Shown here: one piece after another, positions 25,328 through 33,021 of the stretch
Layout of the letters: every line of letters starts with the position of its first letter
How positions within the stretch are numbered: position 1 is the stretch's first letter
NCBI GenBank assembly: GCA_944325315.1
Contig: CALVAA010000016.1
Span: 1 to 43,576 of the forward strand
Length of the DNA: 43,576 nucleotides
Direction of reading: 5' to 3'
Source: Candidatus Gastranaerophilales bacterium
GTDB lineage: Bacteria; Cyanobacteriota; Vampirovibrionia; Gastranaerophilales; Gastranaerophilaceae
Position numbers and translations under genes: made by a program
Notes under the pieces: generated by a model
Database searches by the model: none
Seen by the model: the letters and a program-made list of their open reading frames with translations, nothing else
Told to the model about the DNA's origin: nothing

Positions 25328-26652
25328 TGGAATCTTTGATTCTCCCAAAGATACTCAATATTCCGCCCAAGCTCTTTCCTTTTATTTGTAACTTTAATTC
25401 TTACAGCTATTTCCTGTTGGAAGGCGGCAGAGCCTCGGGAAAAACGCAAAGTGTTGCAAGATTTTTATTATATATTGCTCAAATGCGTCATGTCAGAATA
25501 TGCTGCGGAAGAGAAATTCAAAACTCTATAGATGAATCCGTAAAAACTGTTTTTTTGGATTTAATTGATCAATACAATCTTGACTACGATATAAAAAGAG
25601 ATTGTCTGACAGATAAAACTACTGAATCTAAAATTTTTTTTAAAGGATTCAGAGAACAAGGAAAGGTTAATATTAAAGGCCTTGAAGGTGTTGACATTTT
25701 ATGGATAGATGAAGCGCAATCGATTGCAAAAGCCACATTGGATGTTATTGTTCCTACAATAAGAAAAAAAAATTCCGTTATAATTTTCACAATGAACCGT
25801 TATACAAGGTTTGATGCCGTATATAATTTTTGTGCAAAAAGAAAAGACTGCCTTCATATTAATGTTTGCTATTTTGATAACCCGTTTGTGGATGAAAAAA
25901 TCATAAAAGAAGCCGAAATTTCAAAACAAACAAATATTAATGACTATAACCATATATGGCTTGGATATCCAATGGCAAATAATAATGAATATTTAATTTC
26001 ATCAGATTCACTCGATAAATCATATAACCTTGAATATACTCAAGACACCCACTACAAAGGGAATTCTATAATGAGTGTTGATTTATCCGCTTCGGGGGCT
26101 GACTTGTGCGTTGCTAAACTTTTTGAGCAACAAAACGATACTGTTTGGCTTGAAAAAAATACGATAAGCTGGTCTGAATCTGATACTGATATTACCAAAG
26201 GAAAAATTGTAAGCCTTTATTCAAATTGGTCTCCGAATCTTTTGATTATAGACTCTGATGGTTTAGGATACCCTATTTGGGTAAGTATACAAAAAATGAT
26301 TAATTCCGCGATTGGTTTTAGAGGAGCTAAAAAACCTCTTTCAAAATATGCGCTCAATGCAAGAGCTGACGGATATCTTGCTCTTAAGGATTATATCGAA
26401 AAAGGATATTTAAAGCTAAAAGATAAAAACACAATAAGACAATTGGAATATATAAAAAAAATTTATAAACCGAATGGCTTAATTGCCATTCAAGACAAAA
26501 AAGAATTAAGGAAACTCCATAACGAAAGCCCGGATTTTGCCGACTGTGCAATGATGGCAATTTATGCACTTAATTTTTGCTCAAATGTTCTGCTTATTGA
26601 AGATGAAGAAATGAATTCATTTGTTCAGGCGGAATTTGAGCCGTTTGATTAA
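25327..26652 (+). CDS. Phage terminase large subunit
   Basis: The DNA-packaging motor and headful/cos nuclease. The ATPase half has Walker A GGRASGKT (33-40) and Walker B ILWIDEA (124-130, D128-E129), with a coupling segment IIFTMNR after it. The RNase H-like nuclease half supplies three acidic residues: D252 (MSVDLSASG), D309 or D311 (LLIIDSDGLG) and D406 (SPDFADCAMM). All catalytic residues are present in 441 residues, the normal PBSX/terminase_3 length, so the gene appears functional rather than decaying. Confidence 0.95.
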   Translation: MESLILPKILNIPPKLFPFICNFNSYSYFLLEGGRASGKTQSVARFLLYIAQMRHVRICCGREIQNSIDESVKTVFLDLIDQYNLDYDIKRDCLTDKTTESKIFFKGFREQGKVNIKGLEGVDILWIDEAQSIAKATLDVIVPTIRKKNSVIIFTMNRYTRFDAVYNFCAKRKDCLHINVCYFDNPFVDEKIIKEAEISKQTNINDYNHIWLGYPMANNNEYLISSDSLDKSYNLEYTQDTHYKGNSIMSVDLSASGADLCVAKLFEQQNDTVWLEKNTISWSESDTDITKGKIVSLYSNWSPNLLIIDSDGLGYPIWVSIQKMINSAIGFRGAKKPLSKYALNARADGYLALKDYIEKGYLKLKDKNTIRQLEYIKKIYKPNGLIAIQDKKELRKLHNESPDFADCAMMAIYALNFCSNVLLIEDEEMNSFVQAEFEPFD

Positions 26653-26674
26653 TTAAAAATGAAAGGAGAAAACA

Positions 26675-26878
26675 ATGTGTTTTATTAAAAGTTCTTCACC
26701 ATCTGTCCCGGAGTCTGTTTCACAGGATATTGTTCAAAGAAAAGAGGCTGATGCTTCACTTACAAAAAATTCAAATTCAAACAGGGAAGCTTCAACTTTT
26801 AAACAAAATCTAAAAACATCTGCTTTTGGGGTTGAGGATGAGACAAACACGAACAAGAAAACTCTTTTAGGAGAATAA
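26675..26878 (+). CDS. Small virion-associated protein (67 aa)
   Basis: A small hydrophilic protein with a pattern seen between terminase and portal genes in many podoviruses: a short start with MCF, then KEADASLTK, a Ser/Asn-rich middle, and a TSAFGVEDE...KKTLLGE ending. The exact role is not known; proteins in this position are usually annotated as structural or hypothetical. AAAGGAG precedes the ATG. Its stop is followed at once by the portal gene. Confidence 0.6.
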   Translation: MCFIKSSSPSVPESVSQDIVQRKEADASLTKNSNSNREASTFKQNLKTSAFGVEDETNTNKKTLLGE

Positions 26879-26880
26879 AA

Positions 26881-28515
26881 ATGTCTTTTTATACAGTCGA
26901 ATATTTTCAAAAAAGAAAACACGAAATGGAAGAAGTGTTTAATATTATAAAACCGGACCTTCAAGAGCTTGCTGATTATTTTTTGCCAAGAAGCGTTCAG
27001 TTTATTGCAAGAAATGTCAGAAAGCCGATTGTAAAAAACAAAAAAATTCTTGATTCAACTCCTCTTATTGCGCTTAGAAATTTTTCTTCGGGAATGATGA
27101 GCGGCGCAACAAGCCCTACCAATCGTTGGTTTAAAACTTCTTTTTCAAATATTGATCTTGCTAATGACTATTATTTAAAAAATTGGTGCGCAAGACAAGA
27201 AGAACTAACAAGACAAATCTTATACAGCTCAAATTTTTATCAGTCTTTGCCGGAAATATACAAACAATTGGGTGTATTTGGCTTTTGTGCTGTCGGAATT
27301 GAACCTGACTATGATAATATTGTAAGCTTTAAAGTATTACCTATCGGCTCTTATTATTATTCAAAAGACCACAAAGGAAAAGTGGATGCTTTTTGCAGAG
27401 TTTATATGGAAAGCGCTAAAAATATCGCTGAGCAATTTGGATCTTTAGTGCCCGATGAAATCATAGAATCTTCTAAAACAAATCCTTTAAAACTATTTGA
27501 AGTTGTGCATTTTGTTGAAAAAAATAAGTTTTATCGTTCAAAAAGACACTCATCAAAATACGCAAAATATATTTCTGCCGTAATTCTTTCGAATAAAAAT
27601 GAATTTTTATCAATAAAAGGTTTTGAAAAGTTTCCTTATGTCGTATTTGAAAGTTCTGCTTCGACAGATATTGATTATCCTCAAGATTCACCGGGAATTT
27701 GTGCATTGGCGGATGTCAAACAACTTATGACAATGGTAAAAGAGTATGCAAAAGCTGTAAAAAAAATCGTATGTCCGACATACAAAGGACCTGCAAGTCT
27801 TAAAAATAAAAAATTGGCCGATGTCCCGGGTGCTTATATTGAAGAAGATGAAAACGGCAGAGGAATCAGTCCTGTTTATGAAGTTAACCCAAGAGTTCTT
27901 GAATTAAAACAAGAAAAAGATGAGTTAAAACAGGCAATCAAAGAACATTTTTACAATGATTTGTTTGCAATGATACTGTCAACAGCAGAACGCGGAAGAA
28001 CAGCCACGGAAGTTAATGAATTAAAAGAAGAAAAAATGGTTCTTCTGTCTCCTCTGTTAGAGCAAATTCACAATGCCTTAAGGCAAATTTTAAATTGGAT
28101 ATATGATGAAGAAATAAGAGTCGGTATACTTGAACCTTTGAAAGACGAATACAGCAATTATAAATTAGAAGTTGAATTCATATCAAGTCTTGTTCAAGCG
28201 CAAAAAATATCCAATATTTCAAGCATGGAACGTTTTACAACTTTTGTCTCAAATATCGCAAATGCTATTGACCCTATTTTAAAATCTAAATTAAATGGAG
28301 AAAAAATAATAGAAGATTATGCTTCATTTGCAAATATTAGTCCAACTCAAATAGTTCCTGCCGATGAATTACAAAAAATCCGTACGCAAAGTGCAAATCA
28401 AATGAATCAGCAAATGCAAATGGAAACACTTTCAAAAGGAAGTCAAATAATTCAAAACATGGGCGGTGTTGATTCATACGGCGCAGATTTACTGGCACGC
28501 TTCGGTGTAATTTAG
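26881..28515 (+). CDS. Portal (head-tail connector) protein
   Basis: The dodecameric ring at the capsid vertex through which DNA is pumped and to which the tail attaches. The 544 residues match the T7 gp8/Bcep22-type connector family: QELADYFLPRSVQF, STPLIALRNFSSGMMSGATSPTNRWF near residues 60-85, VFGFCAVGIEPD, and the helical stem and crown (LSTAERGRTATEVNELKEEK). The C-terminus is rich in Gln and Met, as in related connectors. TAGGAG overlaps the end of the preceding gene. All regions are intact. Confidence 0.92.
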   Translation: MSFYTVEYFQKRKHEMEEVFNIIKPDLQELADYFLPRSVQFIARNVRKPIVKNKKILDSTPLIALRNFSSGMMSGATSPTNRWFKTSFSNIDLANDYYLKNWCARQEELTRQILYSSNFYQSLPEIYKQLGVFGFCAVGIEPDYDNIVSFKVLPIGSYYYSKDHKGKVDAFCRVYMESAKNIAEQFGSLVPDEIIESSKTNPLKLFEVVHFVEKNKFYRSKRHSSKYAKYISAVILSNKNEFLSIKGFEKFPYVVFESSASTDIDYPQDSPGICALADVKQLMTMVKEYAKAVKKIVCPTYKGPASLKNKKLADVPGAYIEEDENGRGISPVYEVNPRVLELKQEKDELKQAIKEHFYNDLFAMILSTAERGRTATEVNELKEEKMVLLSPLLEQIHNALRQILNWIYDEEIRVGILEPLKDEYSNYKLEVEFISSLVQAQKISNISSMERFTTFVSNIANAIDPILKSKLNGEKIIEDYASFANISPTQIVPADELQKIRTQSANQMNQQMQMETLSKGSQIIQNMGGVDSYGADLLARFGVI

Positions 28516-28524
28516 GAGGTTATT

Positions 28525-29448
28525 TTGGATATCAATACTATTATTAAAAGCACAGAGTATTTAGAATTCATTAACAGTGTTGACTTTCTCTACTGGGAGT
28601 TATTGTATTCTAAAAATAACGGTTTTATTTCGTTGACTTCAAAAGATGCGATAAATCAGGCAAAAAATGTGCTAATTTCGTTTGATAGCGAAACAGATAA
28701 AATTGCAAAGAAAGTAAATTTTGAAGATAAAAATGAAATAATTCAAAATAAAAGACAAGATTTAATTTCGAAAATAAACGAACATTGTTATGACCAATCT
28801 TTAATTTGGGCTAATGAGGTTTACAATGATGCAATTAAAAACATTCTTTTGTCTGTTTCAATTGACAAAAAAAATGTAAATGAATGTTATCAAAAAGGTT
28901 TAAGCGCAATCAACTGGGTTTGCAGTGTAAAAAAATCAAATGAAAAAACAAAAAATATTTTGATAGATGAATTTAAAAAGGATATTGAACATTCAATAAA
29001 TTCATCCCCGGATGATTATATCCCCAAAACTTCCGTTAAAGACAGCGATTTAAATGTGTTTTTTAAATTGTTTGATTTAATTTTAGACAATGAAAAACCG
29101 CTTTGCGAAAAGGATATATTAAAGAATTCTTCAAAACTGAATAAAGAAGATCTTGCTTATTTTGTTAATATTATAAGGGAGTTCCAAATTTACAAAAAAA
29201 CTTCCCTTAAAGATGAAATATCATTGATAAATGCCGCTTTTGAGGTCATGAAACTTAAAGATAACAAAGAAAAGTATGATTTTATTAAAGATATTAAAAA
29301 CGATTTCTATGAATTTGAACACAACAATAAAAAAATTGAAGTGCAAGATAAAATTGACCTTACCAAAAGACGCATAAATATGTTTTCATCTAACCCTAAA
29401 AAGGCGCTTAATTATTATAAAAAGGTTCTTACTTCTTCGAATGAGTAA
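28525..29448 (+). CDS. Phage protein of unknown function between portal and scaffold (307 aa)
   Basis: Function not recognised. The start is a TTG with GGAGG eight nt upstream and ten nt after the portal stop. The protein is charged and helical, with a repeated-looking YDQSLIWANEVYNDAIKN region near residue 95, and no Cys-rich or membrane segment. In related podovirus cassettes a helical protein at this site is taken to be an internal virion or scaffold-associated protein; this is inference. The end overlaps by 20 nt the convergent secreted-protein gene on the other strand. Confidence 0.55.
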   Translation: MDINTIIKSTEYLEFINSVDFLYWELLYSKNNGFISLTSKDAINQAKNVLISFDSETDKIAKKVNFEDKNEIIQNKRQDLISKINEHCYDQSLIWANEVYNDAIKNILLSVSIDKKNVNECYQKGLSAINWVCSVKKSNEKTKNILIDEFKKDIEHSINSSPDDYIPKTSVKDSDLNVFFKLFDLILDNEKPLCEKDILKNSSKLNKEDLAYFVNIIREFQIYKKTSLKDEISLINAAFEVMKLKDNKEKYDFIKDIKNDFYEFEHNNKKIEVQDKIDLTKRRINMFSSNPKKALNYYKKVLTSSNE

Positions 29449-29851
29449 TTTGACAATATTTAGGATTTGCAAGATATTTTTGGAAAATTTCTCCGTTTGT
29501 TGTCATTTTGGCTTCAAATATTTTATTTTTTGCTATTTCTTTTTTGAAGGTATTATTGAATCTTTGCATTGAGTCAGATAAAAACGGCAGTTGTGATTCA
29601 TCAAAATTACAAGTCAACAGTTGATAGTTTTTATCTTGAAAAATTTTTTCTTTATAAACACATTTGTTTTTAGATTTTTCAAGAGTAATTAATATATTAA
29701 AAACCTCGCCGTTATGAGCAATACTTCCTGTTTGGGAATATTCCATACAAGTTTTTATTGCCTGGGGGAAGTTTTGATTTGATTCAAGCGCATAAGTTGT
29801 ATTTAGGCAAATAAAAGCAACTAACAGAAAATAAAATAACATTTTTTTCAT
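29429..29851 (-). CDS. Secreted cysteine-containing protein encoded antisense inside the phage cassette (moron candidate)
   Basis: The start is the ATG at 29851 behind AGGAGAG; an open frame extends to 30070 but overlaps a phage gene. The 140-residue product has a classic signal peptide (basic MKKM, a hydrophobic core to about residue 16, and a TYA-L cleavage site), then a mature region with four Cys (TCMEYSQTG, NKCVYKEKI, LLTCNFDES, PKYCQITH), enough for two disulfides. It is the only minus-strand gene of the cassette and has its own promoter (29874-29879 box). Nothing suggests a virion role. It resembles a host periplasmic or surface protein more than a phage protein, so a lysogenic-conversion gene is inferred. 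Confidence 0.7.
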   Translation of the reverse strand: MKKMLFYFLLVAFICLNTTYALESNQNFPQAIKTCMEYSQTGSIAHNGEVFNILITLEKSKNKCVYKEKIFQDKNYQLLTCNFDESQLPFLSDSMQRFNNTFKKEIAKNKIFEAKMTTNGEIFQKYLANPKYCQITHSKK

Positions 29852-29873
29852 AAATATAAACTCTCCTAAATAA

Positions 29874-29879
29874 ATTATA
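29874..29879 (-). promoter_or_regulatory. Extended -10 promoter of the antisense secreted-protein gene
   Basis: TGATATAAT on the minus strand is an extended -10 (TG-n-TATAAT) placed 22 nt before the start codon. The -35 is weak (TTGCAT, 19-nt spacer). The same TTTGTGATATAATTT arrangement appears before the OmpH/Skp gene at 42343-42348. Confidence 0.5.
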
Positions 29880-29898
29880 TCACACAGAAAGGATAAAA

Positions 29899-30453
29899 AT
29901 GCAACAAGTATTACAAAACAATAATTGTCTTTCAGACAACAGTCAAAAAAAATTATTTGGTATGCCCGATAAATATGATTATTCAAAATATTCTTCTTTG
30001 AATGAGTTTGGCTGGGATAATGAGCTAATGAATAAATTTTTGCCAATCGCCCAGAAATTAAATCTTTCACAAGAATCTCTTGATATGCTGCTTGATTTAG
30101 CTTTAGAAATGTCTAAAAAACAAAAAAATGAATATGAAAAAGATGAAACAATAAAGCTTCAAGATAAAGTGGCAGGATTTTCAAAGTTATTTGATGAAGA
30201 TAAGGAAATTCCAAGCTCAAATTCTGTTCAACTGAGAGAATATATGAATGTTGCAGACGATGCTTACAACAAGTTCTGCTCGCCTCAGCTGAAACAGATA
30301 TTACAGTCAAGCGGTTTAATATATCACCCTGAGCTTATAAAAATGTTTTACAAAATAGGCGAACTTATAAAAGAAGACACTCTTTTCCATAGCGGTAAAC
30401 CTGTTGTCGAAGAATTAACGCCTGCGCAAATACTATACGGTACTAAAGAATAA
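29899..30453 (+). CDS. Phage scaffold / capsid assembly protein
   Basis: The 184-residue acidic helical protein sits directly before the major capsid gene, the usual position of the scaffold. Its C-terminal block QSSGLIYHPELIKMFYKIGE...EDTLFHSG resembles the conserved G-L-x-x-H-P-E-x-x-x-x-x-x-x-I-G-x-x-x-x-E-D pattern of podovirus scaffold proteins. It would guide procapsid assembly and then leave. AAAGGA precedes the ATG. The gap to the portal-side genes holds the antisense secreted gene. Confidence 0.75.
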   Translation: MQQVLQNNNCLSDNSQKKLFGMPDKYDYSKYSSLNEFGWDNELMNKFLPIAQKLNLSQESLDMLLDLALEMSKKQKNEYEKDETIKLQDKVAGFSKLFDEDKEIPSSNSVQLREYMNVADDAYNKFCSPQLKQILQSSGLIYHPELIKMFYKIGELIKEDTLFHSGKPVVEELTPAQILYGTKE

Positions 30454-30469
30454 AAATTAAGGAGGAAAA

Positions 30470-31465
30470 ATGTCAGTAGTTGGAAATACTTATATTACAT
30501 TAAAAGATAAAATGGCCCAAACCGAAAACGGTAGGGCAGCAAATGCCATTGTTAGTCTTTTGGCACAATCAAATTCTTTGCTGGAAGATGCAATAGTCAG
30601 AGAATGCAATGAAGGCTCAACCCATAAAACAACTGTAAGAAACGGCTTGCCTGAGGTTGAATTTAGAAAGTTTTATCAAGGTGTATCATCTTCAAAAGGC
30701 GAATATACGCAAATTACTGATTCAACAGGTATGCTTGAAGTTTATTCGCAGGTAGATAAGTCCCTTGCAGATCTTGAGGGAGACACTGCGCAATTTCGAA
30801 TGAATGAAGCTCAGGCTTTTTTGGAATCAATGAATAATACTGTTCAGGAAAATATATTTTATGGTTCTAAAAAAACAAATCCTGCAGGCTTTGACGGACT
30901 TGCGACAAGATACAATAAGATATCGGATGATAAAAATTCAATCGGCTACAGGGTAATTGATGCAGGAGGCACAGGTTCTACTAATACATCGATTTGGTTT
31001 ATCACTTGGGGCGATCTTCACACACATCTTTTGTATCCAAAAGGTTCTTACATGGGCTTTTTGCATACAGACAAAGGTGCTCAAACCGCAACTGATGCTA
31101 ATGGAAATATGTTTGAAGTTTACCGTGATCATTTCAAATGGGATATAGGAATGACAGTAAGAGATTTTCGTTCAAGTGCGAGAATTGCAAATATTGATGT
31201 TACAAAATTGAGCGGATCTGATGCTGCTGATTTAATTAAATTAATGATAAGTGCTTACCATAGAATAGCACGTTTTGCAAAAACAGGAAAAACAGTGATT
31301 TACTGTAATGAAACCATTGAAACATACTTGCATTTCCAAGCAATAAATAAAGCAAATGTTAACCTTACAATGTCTGATTTTGCAGGAAAACCGGTTGTTT
31401 CTTTCTTGGGAATACCGGTTAAATGCGCAGACCAAATTAGAGATGATGAAAAAGCAGTTCAATAA
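30470..31465 (+). CDS. Major capsid protein
   Basis: The 331-residue protein fits the HK97-fold major capsid proteins of Bcep22/Bbp-like podoviruses: RKFYQGVSSSKGEYTQITDSTGMLE, a DLEGDTAQFRMNEAQAFLESMN helix block near residue 105, FYGSKKTNPAGFDGLATRYN, and a C-terminal CNETIETYLHFQAINK strand region. It is the shell subunit and the most abundant virion protein expected. AAGGAGG is eight nt before the ATG. It is complete, with no frameshift. Confidence 0.92.
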   Translation: MSVVGNTYITLKDKMAQTENGRAANAIVSLLAQSNSLLEDAIVRECNEGSTHKTTVRNGLPEVEFRKFYQGVSSSKGEYTQITDSTGMLEVYSQVDKSLADLEGDTAQFRMNEAQAFLESMNNTVQENIFYGSKKTNPAGFDGLATRYNKISDDKNSIGYRVIDAGGTGSTNTSIWFITWGDLHTHLLYPKGSYMGFLHTDKGAQTATDANGNMFEVYRDHFKWDIGMTVRDFRSSARIANIDVTKLSGSDAADLIKLMISAYHRIARFAKTGKTVIYCNETIETYLHFQAINKANVNLTMSDFAGKPVVSFLGIPVKCADQIRDDEKAVQ

Positions 31466-31477
31466 AAGGAGAGAACA

Positions 31478-31873
31478 ATGTTATTAGATACGCAAAATTT
31501 ATTTTCGGACGCTCAGGCTATAACAACCGGAACAATCGATTCACAGAATATTGTAAAATTCGGAAAAAGTGATGTTTCTTTTGTTCCTATTATTATACAA
31601 GCTGTTTCTGATTTTTCAAAATTAACTTCTTTAACGGTAAAAGTTGTAACCTCGGATACTTCTGATTTTACATCAAGTAAAGTTTTAGCGGAATCAAAAC
31701 TTGAACTTGTGGATTTGAAAGCAGGTGCAAGGTTTCCTATTTCTTATTTGCCTAAAGGTAATCTGGGCTATATAAAACTAACATACACTGTTGCCGGAGA
31801 TACGGCCGAAACTACGGGAAAAATTACGGCCGGTGTAGTGGCTTCTAATGAATTATCCTACCATGATATGTAA
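31478..31873 (+). CDS. Bbp16-family capsid cement protein
   Basis: A 131-residue beta-rich protein that begins MLLDTQNLFSDAQAIT, the N-terminal signature of the Bbp16 capsid cement family. Members decorate the outside of podovirus capsids and stabilise them. It lies 12 nt behind the major capsid gene and is followed by a strong terminator, so these two genes would be the best-expressed pair. AAGGAGAG precedes the ATG. Confidence 0.82.
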   Translation: MLLDTQNLFSDAQAITTGTIDSQNIVKFGKSDVSFVPIIIQAVSDFSKLTSLTVKVVTSDTSDFTSSKVLAESKLELVDLKAGARFPISYLPKGNLGYIKLTYTVAGDTAETTGKITAGVVASNELSYHDM

Positions 31874-31884
31874 TTCCAATATGT

Positions 31885-31915
31885 TTTGCGGGTAATTTTA
31901 CCCGCAAATTTTTTT
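31885..31915 (+). terminator. Rho-independent terminator inside the virion operon
   Basis: A 10-bp perfect stem (TTTGCGGGTA at 31885-31894 with its complement at 31899-31908) has a 4-nt loop and is followed by seven T residues. It lies between the cement and the tail-side genes. It should reduce transcription beyond the capsid genes, giving more capsid than tail protein, as in other phages. Confidence 0.85.
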
Positions 31916-31932
31916 AAAGAAAGGAGAATCTT

Positions 31933-32418
31933 ATGTGTGTGCCGTCTATGTACGGAAGTTTTGCCTCCGGCGTTTTGGGTGTTACAAAAGAAATAATGGG
32001 TTATAATTCTTCCGCTAAAAATATAGAATATCAAACCCAAGCTGCTATAAACAATGCAAATCTTGCAAAAAATGAAGCTTTAAGAGTAAGTCAACAGGGT
32101 ATTGATGAGGCAAGAAAAGAAAAAATCCAAGGAATGCAAGAAGCAAATAAACAGCTTGCAAGAAATGCCGCAAGCGGTTTGGATGCTACTTCTCAAACAA
32201 GTATGTATTCTTACCAAGATACAATTGATTCTGCAAACAGCAGTGCAGATTTATTGAAAAATAATTATGACTGGCAGGCAAGTTCTTATTTTGAAAGAGC
32301 AAACCGGTATTTGAATCAAGCAAGAGACTACCAAAACAGCTATAATGGTCTTCTTTTTAATACTGCAATGAATGCGCTCGGTACTACAAAAAAAGTTGCT
32401 GAAAATTGGTATAAATAG
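31933..32418 (+). CDS. Internal virion protein, gp14-like (161 aa)
   Basis: A small Asn-, Ala- and Gln-rich protein with a hydrophobic glycine-rich start (MCVPSMYGSFASGVLGVTKEI) and a long helical coiled stretch with QTQAAINNANLAKNEA. T7 gp14-type core proteins have the same position and style: hydrophobic N-terminus, then coil. It could be an ejection protein that enters the host envelope. No other ejection protein of this kind is present. AAAGGAG lies just upstream. Confidence 0.6.
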   Translation: MCVPSMYGSFASGVLGVTKEIMGYNSSAKNIEYQTQAAINNANLAKNEALRVSQQGIDEARKEKIQGMQEANKQLARNAASGLDATSQTSMYSYQDTIDSANSSADLLKNNYDWQASSYFERANRYLNQARDYQNSYNGLLFNTAMNALGTTKKVAENWYK

Positions 32419-32426
32419 GGGGAATA

Positions 32427-33020
32427 ATGACAATTTCAAAGGCACAAATTTTTAATATTACTCTTAATATTTTGGGAGTTTCAAATCCGTTGGAAAATGC
32501 TAACAGTTCTGATAATAGGGCAATTTTATTAAACAATTATTATGAACTTGCCAGAGACTATGTTTTAAAAGATTTTGACTGGAATTTTGCAAGCGCTTTT
32601 AGGGAACTTTCTCTTTTGGAAAAAAATAACAAAAACTCTCCTTATACGTATTGCTATGAATATCCGAATGATTGTATTTGTGCAAGAGACATTGTTTCAA
32701 AAGGAAACTATGAATTACGGAAATTTTGTATATCATCATCTCAAAGCGGCAATTGTGTAATTTTAACTGATGTTGAAAATGCGGTTTTAAGATACACAAG
32801 AAGAGTAGATAAGGAAGTATATTTTTCATGTGAATTTACAACCGCACTTGCATATTATCTTGCTTCTTTGACTTCAAATGTTATATGCGGAAGTATGCAA
32901 AAGGGTGAGTTGGCATATGATAAATATACAAAAATTTTAAAGCATGCAAAAGTAATAAACGCTCAAGAAGGCGGAGAAAATTTGTATGATGACAATACAT
33001 ATTTAGATTCAAGGAGTTAA
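32427..33020 (+). CDS. Tail tubular protein A-like (head-tail adaptor)
   Basis: The 197-residue protein has the T7 gp11-type pattern: a N-terminal helical half (NIL-GVSNP, LARDYVLKDFDWNFASAFR), then YTYCYEYPNDCICARDI, a VENAVLRYTRRVDKEVYFSCEFTTALAYYLAS strand/helix part and a C-terminal GELAYDKYTKIL helix. It would bridge portal and tail nozzle. It is followed one nt later by the tail tubular B-like gene, the standard podovirus order. Confidence 0.85.
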   Translation: MTISKAQIFNITLNILGVSNPLENANSSDNRAILLNNYYELARDYVLKDFDWNFASAFRELSLLEKNNKNSPYTYCYEYPNDCICARDIVSKGNYELRKFCISSSQSGNCVILTDVENAVLRYTRRVDKEVYFSCEFTTALAYYLASLTSNVICGSMQKGELAYDKYTKILKHAKVINAQEGGENLYDDNTYLDSRS

Positions 33021-33021
33021 A

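Noticed and set aside
29852-30070. N-terminal extension of the antisense secreted-protein gene
   Set aside because: The extension overlaps the phage scaffold gene and lacks a ribosome-binding site; the signal peptide and AGGAGAG fix the start at 29851.
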